From assembly GCA_040954595.2 (NCBI GenBank), contig CM082577.2, positions 15,190,001-15,254,000 of the forward strand: a stretch of 64,000 nucleotides of DNA. Reading direction: 5' to 3'. The DNA comes from Balanoglossus misakiensis (Eukaryota > Hemichordata). Position 1 is the stretch's first letter, and each line of letters starts with the position of its first letter. The notes beneath the pieces were generated by a model, which did no database searches, was not told the origin of the DNA, and saw only the letters and a program-made list of their open reading frames with translations. The position numbers and the translations under genes were made by a program. Shown in pieces: positions 56,046 to 64,000 of the stretch.

Positions 56046-56827
56046 GTTTCGCTTCGTATGTGAAGGACTGTTTCTGCCAGCTGATCGGACATGTAAGATT
56101 TCGAAGTCACCGTTTCGCTTCGTATGTGAAGGCCGTGAAGTAAACTGACTGTTTTCTGCCAGCTGATCGGACATGTAAGATTTCGAAGTCACCGTTTCGC
56201 TTCGTATGTGAAGGCCGTGAAGTAAACTGACTGTTTTCTGCCAGCTGATCGGACATGTAAGATTTCGAAGTCACCGTTTCGCTTCGTATGTGAAGGCCGT
56301 GAAGTAAACTGACTGTTTTCTGCCAGCTGATCGGACATGTAAGATTTCGAAGTCACCGTTTCGCTTCGTATGTGAAGGCCGTGAAGTAAACTGACTGTTT
56401 TCTGCCAGCTGATCGGACATGTAAGATTTCGAAGTCACCGTTTCGCTTCGTATGTGAAGGCCGTGAAGTAAACTGACTGTTTTCTGCCAGCTGATCGGAC
56501 ATGTAAGATTTCGAAGTCACCGTTTCGCTTCGTATGTGAAGGCCGTGAAGTAAACTGACTGTTTTCTGCCAGCTGATCGGACATGTAAGATTTCGAAGTC
56601 ACCGTTTCGCTTCGTATGTGAAGGCCGTGAAGTAAACTGACTGTTTTCTGCCAGCTGATCGGACATGTAAGATTTCGAAGTCACCGTTTCGCTTCGTATG
56701 TGACGGCCGTGAAGTAAACTGACTGTTTTCTGCCAGCTGATCGGACATGTAAGATTTCGAAGTCACCGTTTCGCTTCGTATGTGACGGCCGTGAAGTCAA
56801 CTGATCGGACATGTAAGATTTCGAAGG
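56038..56827. repeat. 82-bp tandem satellite, about nine to ten units
   Basis: TTTCGCTTCGTATGTGAAGG starts at 56113, 56195, 56277, 56359, 56441, 56523, 56605, 56687 and 56769, an exact 82-base period. A shorter related unit begins just before 56113. The units are nearly identical; the last two carry GACGG for GAAGG, and the last one is truncated. Confidence 0.95.
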
Positions 56828-56908
56828 TCAAACACTGATGGGGGGCGGTAAGACAAAAATCTTTATTATCTTAATTGTAATATACCTCATTCGCACTGTG
56901 GCATTTAA

Positions 56909-57256
56909 AGGGACAAAGTCTCTCTCTCGCTGCCCTTTTTTCCATTAATTATATTTGATACAAGACACCGTTTGTTATTCTACATGTGGATATAAAGTGA
57001 ATCAAAATTCAACCACACGCAACTTCCATCCCTCTTATAGACAGGAGAGTGAAAAAAACTCGCCAAAATGAATAATCGTTCTTTACCATTTATTCATTTT
57101 GGGCGAGTTTTTAATCTCATATCATACAAATGGGATGGAAGTTGTGTGTGGTTTAACGTAGATTCACTATATATCCACATGTACATTAACATAACCAGTG
57201 TCTTGTATCAAACATAATTAATGGAATAAGGGTAGCTGGAGAGAGACTTTGTCCCT
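56909..57256. mobile_element. TTAA-flanked fold-back MITE, copy 2
   Basis: 348 bases flanked by TTAA at 56905-56908 and 57257-57260. Ends are AGGGACAAAGTCTCTCTCTC and its inverse. It belongs to the same family as 53911-54255. Confidence 0.9.
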
Positions 57257-57489
57257 TTAAGGAAATAATGTCAGTTTTTTTGTGGTTTCGCTGTTTCGCA
57301 ACTTCCACTTGCATATGCGGCGATTGACATAAGACAGGCCGGACCGCGTGACCTTTTCCACTTGGACATGAGACGTGAAAAATTGAATGGTACATGTGTC
57401 AGTGTTCAGTGCACAAAAGAATCTTACATAAACCCATCACTGCCCCTATTAAAATGCATAGTTTGTGTGTTTTTGTTTGTTTGTGTGTT

Positions 57490-58085
57490 TTTGTTTTAGA
57501 ATACAATTAAAAGAAATTAAAAACAATATAAAAATATAAATAAAATAAAAACGAGATTACAAACAAAATTGAATAAAAAGAAAATTGAAAAGAAAAGACG
57601 ACAAAATAAAATGAAAAGAAATTAAAAACAACATAAAACATAAATAAAATAAAAACGAAATTACAAACAAAATAGAATAAAAAGAAAATTGAAAAGAAAA
57701 GACAACAAAATAAAATGAAAAGAAATTAAAAACAACATAAAAACATAAATAAAATAAAAACGAGATTACAAACAAAATTGAATAAAAAGAAAATTGAAAA
57801 GAAAAGACGACAAAATACAATGAAAAGTAATTAAAAACAAAACAAAATAAACAAACATAAAAACGAAATTAAAAACAAAATTGAATAAAAAAATTTGAAC
57901 AGAAAATAAAACAAAATACAATGAAAAGAAAATGATAAGAAAAAAGAAAAGAAAAATGAAAAGAAAATGAAAAGAAATAAAAAAAAACAGTAAAAAATAA
58001 ATAAAATCAAAACGAAATTAAAAAAAATGAATAAAAAAAATGGAAAAGAAAAGAAAATGAAAAGAAAAATAAAGTGAAATGAAAT
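57490..58085. repeat. A-rich degenerate tandem array
   Basis: Units of about 110-120 bases composed almost only of A with AAATAAAATAAAAACGA-like text. Minus-strand ORFs here are Phe-rich artefacts. Confidence 0.85.
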
Positions 58086-58610
58086 GAACATTTTTTCACC
58101 CATGGACGAAATCTGCCGTGAGCCTACAGGGCTGGGACCATATTTTCGACCGGTGAAGTAACCTTCGGAAAGTCGCCGCAATATCAATATTTCAGCAAAT
58201 AATTCCAAAATCCATTTGGATGGCACGAACTAAGACATGTTAGGGGAGGTTTTCGCGTTTACATGATTTAAAAATAACGCCGGTCTGTGAGCGGCCATTC
58301 AAAATGCAACGGTCCTGATGGTGCGCTCTGGCTATCGTTTACAAGTGTTGCGTAATGTAAGTGGAACCAGTATCTGGTTTACCATGGGGAGTCTGCAATC
58401 ACAGACAGTGTACATGCTTTTGGTCTTGTCAACAGAACTGTAAATCTCAAGACCATGGCAGTTGGCTTAAGCCAATCGAAAAATCGGAAATAAAATAGAG
58501 AGAAATAGTGTTAACAGCCCATCTCGCAAACATGCTTGAATCATTCCATAAATATAGGCCAAACAACCACGAGGCAGGGACCATTGGATTAACACAGACT
58601 TAACTGGAAG
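58086..58610. other. Upstream region of the F-box/LRR gene
   Basis: Contains a duplicate of sequence seen near 55000 and 55310, then about 250 bases without repeat matches, which should include the promoter and 5' UTR. Confidence 0.5.
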
Positions 58611-59609
58611 ATGGGGATTCTGCAATTGCCGGACGACGTACTGGTCAGAATAATGAAGTTTCTACCAACAACGAAGCTGTATTTCGACATACGACGCGTG
58701 TGTCGGAAGTTTGCGGCAATTTGCCAGTATCCTGAGGTCTGGCAAAACATAAAGCTTTCCGCCTGGTGGCCGTATCTGACTTCACCACAACTCGAAGATG
58801 TTTTATCTCGCGCAAGTAAGTCGTGCAAACAATTAGACCTATCAGAAGCTTTGATATGTACAATTGACTTAGAGAATGACGATGGCTCTTATACAAAGAC
58901 TCTACAGTCTGCGGAAAAGTGCCTCGCGCATTTTGTCAGAAAGTCCACCGGTTTATCCCACTTGAGTTTAAAGGGATTACAGGTAAACGCAAAAGCGTAT
59001 GGATCCATGCATGGACCGGAGGATGGATTTGGTTTCCTCAAATCGGCCAAAAACCTGCGTTCGTTGAATCTTAGTGGAACTGCATTCTCCAATGATGATT
59101 TGGAATGGCTGACAAACAATAAACTACTTCGTGAATTGCATCTGTCAAACACAGACGTAAATTCACTTGACGGCTTCCCAAGTCTACCCAACCTGAGGAA
59201 ACTGCGTCTGAACAACTTGGACATTGCGAATAGGGATCTAGAATATTTGGGAGCGTTGACTTCACTGGAATGTTTGTCGCTTAAGGGCTGTTTTAATTTA
59301 AAGATGGATCGTTTGCCGCCCAATCCTACTTTAAGGGTTTTGAATATAAGCAGTAGTCGGGCTTGGGGAAACTACGAAATTGACGAATTGTCAATGGAAT
59401 GGTTGACAAATTTCCCCAATTTGGTCGAATTTTACGCCAAGGGCCGTTACTTTAAACAAATACTGACATTTCCACGCATGACCAAGTTACAACGCATCGA
59501 TCTGTGTGACCCATATCCTTTCAGAGAATATGACAAACAGTCACTGGAACACGTGTGTTCGCGTACTCCAAATGCAGAAATAATTTTCAGTTCCTGGAAG
59601 CCTTACTAA
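58611..59609 (+). CDS. F-box and leucine-rich-repeat protein, intronless
   Basis: The 332-residue ORF starts in GGAAGATGGGG. Residues ~3-45 (LQLPDDVLVRIMKFLPTTKL, then VCRKFAAICQYPEVWQNIKL) form an F-box, which would bind Skp1 in an SCF ubiquitin ligase. From about 112 to 305 there are leucine-rich repeats (LSHLSLKGLQV, LRSLNLSGTAF, LRELHLSNTDV, LRKLRLNNLDI, LECLSLKGC, LRVLNISSS, LQRIDLCDP), the usual substrate-binding part. The architecture is FBXL-like. Animal FBXL genes usually have many introns, so the single exon and its place in the compact cluster suggest either retrocopy or viral capture, both inferred. AATAAA is near 60056. Confidence 0.85.
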   Translation: MGILQLPDDVLVRIMKFLPTTKLYFDIRRVCRKFAAICQYPEVWQNIKLSAWWPYLTSPQLEDVLSRASKSCKQLDLSEALICTIDLENDDGSYTKTLQSAEKCLAHFVRKSTGLSHLSLKGLQVNAKAYGSMHGPEDGFGFLKSAKNLRSLNLSGTAFSNDDLEWLTNNKLLRELHLSNTDVNSLDGFPSLPNLRKLRLNNLDIANRDLEYLGALTSLECLSLKGCFNLKMDRLPPNPTLRVLNISSSRAWGNYEIDELSMEWLTNFPNLVEFYAKGRYFKQILTFPRMTKLQRIDLCDPYPFREYDKQSLEHVCSRTPNAEIIFSSWKPY

Positions 59610-59763
59610 CTTAAAACATCTGTGTATGTGTCCCGGGCGATAATTGGCTGGATAGAAACTATATTAGACTATTATCATTGACATACAATAGTATAGGCGT
59701 TTGAGTGTTTTTTTCTTTAATTTCATAACATTGTTCTTATGTATTCTGTGGCTAGTTACACTT

Positions 59764-59906
59764 TGCGAAACAGCGAAACGAAACAGGGAAACGACGAAAC
59801 CATTATTACAATAGGGGCCAGTCATCAAGACGGTGGCGTATGATTTTTTTAACGCCACCGTCTTGATGACTGGCCCCTATTTTATTAATGGTTTCGTTGT
59901 TTCGCA
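59764..59906. repeat. Hairpin of inverted interspersed repeat
   Basis: Inverted arms containing GGGGCCAGTCATCAAGACGG and CCGTCTTGATGACTGGCCCC, with GAAACAGCGAAAC-like ends. Each arm matches the end of the repeats at 53.5 and 55.8 kb. Confidence 0.9.
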
Positions 59907-60181
59907 AAGTATAACTAGCCTATTCATGGTCCATATACAGTAGGAATAATTAGTTGAAAGTACAACACGTAAAGTTTCTGATGTACTTTCCGCCTGACTT
60001 AATCTTAGTATGGAACGGTTTTATTTAGTTGTAGTATTACTGTATGTATTAATAGAATAAATATAATTATTATCTACTTGAATCGCCAGATCTCCTAGCT
60101 ATTTATTCGTGTGGGCATGACAATGAATGATTGATTGATTTGAGAAAAGACAACTTTTATTTCGATATTTCACAGAAACTA
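59907..60181. other. Spacer with poly(A) signals
   Basis: AATAAATATAATTATTATC around 60056 may serve the F-box gene. The minus-strand glycoprotein gene ends at 60182. No other feature. Confidence 0.45.
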
Positions 60182-61183
60182 TCAACCAGTTGCGATCATG
60201 TGATATCGATCCTCTCGCCTAATCCGGCGAGATATATACATTCCCATAAAAACGACTGTCAGGATGTACAATGGTAATCCGACACCCACACTCAATGCGA
60301 TGATGGTGGTATGGTGTCTCTCGTTTGATTTAGATAGCTTAGTGTCAAAAATCGAGCAATCACTTTTCACAATTCGAGCACGCAACGAGCGCTCTAAATC
60401 ACCACAAGACCAATTGCCGGTTGCGTTGGCGTGGTCACATTTACAACGGCAAATGTTATAAGTACATTTATACACGGCAGACCCACGAATGTCATTTTCT
60501 GTCTGCTGACACGATTGTTCAATGTCTGTGGTCAAGTTTCTACACCTGAGTCGTAAATTCTCATTCTGATGACAAACACATGGCTCCCTAGACACGTTCA
60601 AGCTACACAATTGTTCATTTATGAGTAATGTCCAATTCCCATACTCTTTCCACAAAACTTCGCGAGAACCGCACTTTTTTGTCACATTATGGCGATTTTC
60701 AACCCACACGTCGATTTTACTATCGCGTGCCTGGTTTGTGCACAAATTTGGAATCAATTTGACTCGGATAGGTTTCCGTTTCACATCTCGGCATACTGGG
60801 AAACCATCTGTACACACACACCTACAAAAAGCCAAATTGCATAGAAATGTTTCGATTCCTCTGTCGTTCGATAATATGGAACAATTCCCCTTGATGTCGT
60901 CGGGTAATAACCTGCAAAGTGGGGTCGTTGTTGAGTTGCCATCGAGCTCCAGGCATGAACATTGATCGATCGGATGCCCGAAATCACATGCTGGCGTGTC
61001 AAGTGTTCTTGTCCACACTCCGCGCCATTTCCATAATATAGTATAATGGATACATTCTTGGCCCAAATGTTGCGTTGCACTCCCAGAGTTGGAGATGCCA
61101 GGTGGCTGCATCACATCCGAATCTCCGGAGGCGCAATATCTCATAAACCAGATCGCTAACAGCACCTGGATTAAGATGCACAT
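60182..61183 (-). CDS. Cysteine-rich type I membrane glycoprotein with two internal repeats
   Basis: A single-exon ORF of 333 residues. Residues 1-19 form a signal peptide (CILIQVLLAIWFMRYCASG). The ectodomain has two ~100-residue repeats, each starting with a WK..G.WT segment and ending in CRC-x-C (FCRCVCTDG and ICRCKCDHA) then basic residues and a final cysteine. Eight N-glycosylation sequons are visible (for example GNSTTT, HNVTKK, GNWTLL, RNLTTD). A transmembrane segment lies at ~293-317 (IIALSVGVGLPLYILTVVFM), followed by a short basic tail. No family recognised. It could be a viral envelope protein or a host receptor; the intronless form favours the first. Confidence 0.7.
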   Translation of the reverse strand: MCILIQVLLAIWFMRYCASGDSDVMQPPGISNSGSATQHLGQECIHYTILWKWRGVWTRTLDTPACDFGHPIDQCSCLELDGNSTTTPLCRLLPDDIKGNCSILSNDRGIETFLCNLAFCRCVCTDGFPVCRDVKRKPIRVKLIPNLCTNQARDSKIDVWVENRHNVTKKCGSREVLWKEYGNWTLLINEQLCSLNVSREPCVCHQNENLRLRCRNLTTDIEQSCQQTENDIRGSAVYKCTYNICRCKCDHANATGNWSCGDLERSLRARIVKSDCSIFDTKLSKSNERHHTTIIALSVGVGLPLYILTVVFMGMYISRRIRREDRYHMIATG

Positions 61184-61269
61184 TATGCGTGTGTGCTGAC
61201 AGAGTGTCCGCTATATCATTAATGATTACTTTTTAAACTTGCGCTATGGGTAATTCTTTTTGTTTTCGT

Positions 61270-61330
61270 CAACTCATTTGTGGTGGCTTAACAAGTCGCC
61301 GTAGCTGTCACTTTGACTATGTATATTCAC
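61270..61330 (-). pseudogene. C-terminal remnant related to the 412-residue orphan gene
   Basis: On the minus strand QSDSYGDLLSHHK ends in a stop, closely matching the last residues QSDSCDDLLTWPE of the neighbouring gene. At the DNA level TTAACAAGTCG..GCTGTCACTTTGA is shared. Nothing longer is preserved, so it is either a short duplicated 3' end or the stub of a second paralogue. Confidence 0.6.
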
Positions 61331-62241
61331 ATATCCCTCTGGAGAGGGGGCGGCGGGAGAATTGAGGGGCGGGATTTTAAACGGTTGAGGGTATGTAAGG
61401 GGGGGGGGAGATTTTAAATAATATTTACTTGGAGTCCACGAAAATGCAGTTTCGCACTGTTCCCCAACACAGAATACTAAAAAAATAAAAACAATGTTCA
61501 GCTTTAAAACCTACTGATGAGGGGAAACATCAGTTTAAAATTCTTTTCATGGGAGTGCTGTTTTTCTTTTTGACAAGATAGATAGGTGACGTGAAATAAG
61601 GTTGGGGGGAGGGGATTTCAGAATGTTGGCAGTTCGGAAGGGGGTTTTCAACATATTTTTGGTTGTGAAAATTAGCAGTAACAAACATTGAATTATCCCA
61701 CCCCCAAATATGTTTGTGAATGAAGCATTAAACAAGGGTTTCTGTAGCGGACGGTTCTGTGAAGGTCACGCAAGCCGGTTACATAACGGAAATCCCGTGT
61801 GACCGCCACATAAACGGCACAGTCAGGGCTGACTTAAAACCCCGGTGCGGAAAGTGCCGGGGTTCGGATTAACGTGTGTTTGTATAGTTGTTTATTTGGG
61901 AGTGGTCGTCGTGCATAATGACTGTGTAATTGCTCTCATGTACACAGAAAATAATTGAACACTTCACACTTCTACGCGATTGACAACTGTTTGAATGGCG
62001 TGGTTATTGTTTCCCAGGGACGCTTCTGAAAAGCACTGAAACCAGATTTCTCCCAAAATCATCGTTGTTTCATAAGCTCGTGTTCTTTTTCGTCGATAAC
62101 TGTATGTTGTGCGTGTTTATAAAGCCAACTACTGTCGTTGTGTGGTGTAATTCTTTATGCTTGGACCTGTTTGGGCCGATTCTCATAGAGCCGAGATCGT
62201 TGGCCCGCACCGGGGTTTAAACACAACTTTCATATCATGAC
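61331..62241. other. Intergenic region with G tracts and a spaced inverted repeat
   Basis: G-rich runs lie at 61343-61410. AAACCCCGGTGCGG near 61839 is inverted as CCGCACCGGGGTTT near 62205-62219, enclosing ~365 bases without ORFs. No gene recognised. Confidence 0.5.
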
Positions 62242-63480
62242 TCATTCGGGCCATGTTAACAAGTCGTCGCAGCTGTCACTTTGAGCAGAGGAGAGTCCTC
62301 TGGTAACAATATCTTCATCAGAAAATCCGCTGGAGCTCGAATCATCTCCTTGATCGACGTCGTCAGAAAATGTGTAAAAGATCTCCTTGGGTAGAACCAA
62401 AGAATAAAGAATATCATTGTGTGTATTGCCGTACGCAATTATCTTATATTCAAGATTGACAATAAACTGCCTGGGACTCGACAAGTTGTGATCGTAATAT
62501 TTGTTGAGCGAGAGTGATAATTTTTTGCCTCTGATATCATTAACGCCACTATCAAGGCATAGACGTTCCATCCAGGCAACAAATAAAGTGATCGCTTTGA
62601 ACGGTATAACCAAAGCAACACATTCTCCCTTGGCATCATGCCGCGTGGGGAAATCTCGGAATCCTGTCCGACTATTCTCTTCTAAGAGTTTCCCATCGAA
62701 AGCTTTGTCTAAGGATCTTTTGACATTACTATTCAAAACAGCGTGAATAAGCATAGTCTGCAGATCATCAAATTGGTATCTGTCATGAGTGTTAATCAAG
62801 ACTTTTAGCTGGCCATCTTCACTGCAAATTTTGTGACGGGAGAAATCACTTGTGTCCACCGAGAATCCTTTCTGATTCAACAAGAAATGCAGTGGTGACC
62901 CAACGAAATTAAATGTGTTTGTCTCCTTGATTTTGCCCTCTTCTTGGCCATAAAACAACCCTCGTGTGAGAATGTTTGATATGATGCCGTGACTGGATAT
63001 ATGCATTACGTCATTCGACGTAACCAATATACCTCGTCCGGCGGCAGTCTTATTTCTGATCATGTATTCTGGAAATAACGTTGTCTTGTTACCAGTTGCT
63101 GCCGGAATTACGAGTGCCTTATTACAACCGCTAGAATCCGCCAAGCAAACTGACCAAGTGTACATGTAATTGTCATAGTCTCGGTTGACAGATTCCTGGA
63201 GTCGCACATCGGCCTTTTCTAGTACCCACCATTTTGGCAAGGGGCCATCTGTAAAATCCTCTCCTACATCGTCACCAGAAATTATTACATCTCTAGAAGA
63301 TATTGACGTATTACTGACCGTGTGCTCACTCCATTTCTCCTTATCAATACCACCGACGCGGTACGAGTAGCTCCTTTCACTGTCACTTGTTTCAAATGCT
63401 GTGAAAGGAGTGTTCGCCGTTACCACTAGGGAACGCGAGATTGACCTATGTACCCACCTATTCGCTTTGACGTAGGCCAT
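62242..63480 (-). CDS. 412-residue orphan protein with acidic Ser-rich tail
   Basis: An intronless minus-strand ORF starting ATGGCCTACGTC at 63480. I recognise no family. The body is soluble in character, with no signal peptide or convincing membrane span. It ends with an acidic, serine-rich tail (DDVDQGDDSSSSGFSDEDIV, about 373-392) and SDSCDDLLTWPE, a pattern often seen in regulatory or kinase-targeted proteins. Its length, intact frame and position argue it is a real gene of the viral-like cluster. A 3' remnant of a relative lies at 61.3 kb. Confidence 0.65.
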   Translation of the reverse strand: MAYVKANRWVHRSISRSLVVTANTPFTAFETSDSERSYSYRVGGIDKEKWSEHTVSNTSISSRDVIISGDDVGEDFTDGPLPKWWVLEKADVRLQESVNRDYDNYMYTWSVCLADSSGCNKALVIPAATGNKTTLFPEYMIRNKTAAGRGILVTSNDVMHISSHGIISNILTRGLFYGQEEGKIKETNTFNFVGSPLHFLLNQKGFSVDTSDFSRHKICSEDGQLKVLINTHDRYQFDDLQTMLIHAVLNSNVKRSLDKAFDGKLLEENSRTGFRDFPTRHDAKGECVALVIPFKAITLFVAWMERLCLDSGVNDIRGKKLSLSLNKYYDHNLSSPRQFIVNLEYKIIAYGNTHNDILYSLVLPKEIFYTFSDDVDQGDDSSSSGFSDEDIVTRGLSSAQSDSCDDLLTWPE

Positions 63481-64000
63481 GATTTATACGGAGCAACCCC
63501 ATCAACTTAAATATATCCGTTTCATATCAATGAATGACACTCGATCGTCATGTTTGCACATTTAATCCAAACTGTACGTTTTGGATAACAAAAACTCACA
63601 TGAATTTGTCATACAGTCCAGGGATCGTGTTAACGCAGAATTCCGCGTCCGGGACGCAAGCTTTTTTGCTGTGATGTCTGCGTCCGGGGAACCCCAGCTG
63701 AGCGCACACTGCAGTAATTAATGATCGTCTTGTAATTTTAAATTGTTTATTCAAAAACGCTTTTACGGCTTGCTAATCCAGAAGAATGACACTTGTAAAC
63801 AAAAACAAAGTGTGAAATAATCATTTGACTAAAGCATGTTAGAGTTTTCCTGACAACAAAAGAAAAACTGGCTTCGTTTTTTCTTTGGCAGGTCCGCCAA
63901 TTGCCTTGTCAACAAGTTGTGAACGATGTGTCATTAATTAGGGGCCGATGTCGAGAGCGGGTGGTCGCGCGCGATCGCGGGACGTACCCATGCAGCCGGC
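63481..64000. other. Upstream region of the orphan gene
   Basis: Contains the promoter side of the 412-residue gene and two GCGTCCGGG repeats (63646 and 63682). No further ORF is visible up to the window end. Confidence 0.5.

Noticed and set aside
56038-56827. CRISPR-like regular repeats
   Set aside because: The 82-bp units are contiguous with no unique spacers, and the context is eukaryotic; it is a satellite.
57557-58226. Phe/Ser-rich minus-strand ORFs with apparent membrane segments
   Set aside because: They are translations of an A-rich tandem array; no start context or conserved residues.
61742-61862. Possible tRNA- or SINE-like element near 61.75-61.86 kb
   Set aside because: No A/B box pair or cloverleaf could be made from the text; only a spaced inverted repeat is supported.

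Overview
This is eukaryotic DNA, AT-rich and packed with animal-type transposable elements. These include BEL/Pao, Penelope-like, Tx1/L1-type and CR1/L2-type LINEs, PIF/Harbinger debris and several TTAA-flanked fold-back elements. The mixture, together with GT-AG spliced genes and a C-type-lectin-like gene, suggests a marine invertebrate. An amphioxus or another deuterostome would fit, as would a mollusc, but the sequence does not settle the species.

Layout, left half. Positions 1-9.8 kb are a tandem array of a ~1.56 kb unit, with one copy split by a Harbinger-type remnant sitting in a (TTA)n tract. A TTAA-flanked fold-back element follows (10.0-10.8 kb). Next is a decayed minus-strand LINE (11.6-15.2 kb) split by an element with a 9-bp target duplication. 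Two Penelope-like fragments lie at 15.5-17.7 kb. A small three-exon host-like C-type lectin gene sits at 18.9-19.8 kb. A decayed minus-strand BEL/Pao element (22.5-29.3 kb) carries a LINE insertion. More LINE debris reaches 31.8 kb.

Positions 31.9-42.7 kb hold two head-to-tail copies of a Tx1-type LINE, each starting directly after a (TTC)n tract. The first copy has both ORFs open and may be active. The second is decayed, carries a TTAA element, and is cut off exactly where a ~140 bp near-perfect palindrome begins.

Positions 42.7-63.5 kb are different in character: compact, mostly intronless ORFs on both strands with very short intergenic gaps. They include a triple A20-type zinc-finger protein, a multi-span membrane protein, and the N-terminal exon of a herpesvirus-type DNA packaging terminase ATPase. 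Two spliced paralogous genes of unknown function follow, then an F-box/LRR protein, a cysteine-rich type I membrane glycoprotein with two internal repeats, and a 412-residue orphan. My reading is an endogenised, rearranged, herpes-like (malacoherpesvirus-like) locus. The terminase is the only gene that points directly to this lineage; the neighbours are tied to it by position and compactness only. The cluster is split by 51-58.6 kb of repeats: TTAA fold-backs, an 82-bp satellite and an A-rich array.

The most interesting things to follow up are the terminase exon with its splice donor and the pair of spliced paralogues with 60-nt first exons and all phase-0 introns. After these come the A20 protein, the palindrome at the boundary, and the (TTC)n-associated LINE tandem.
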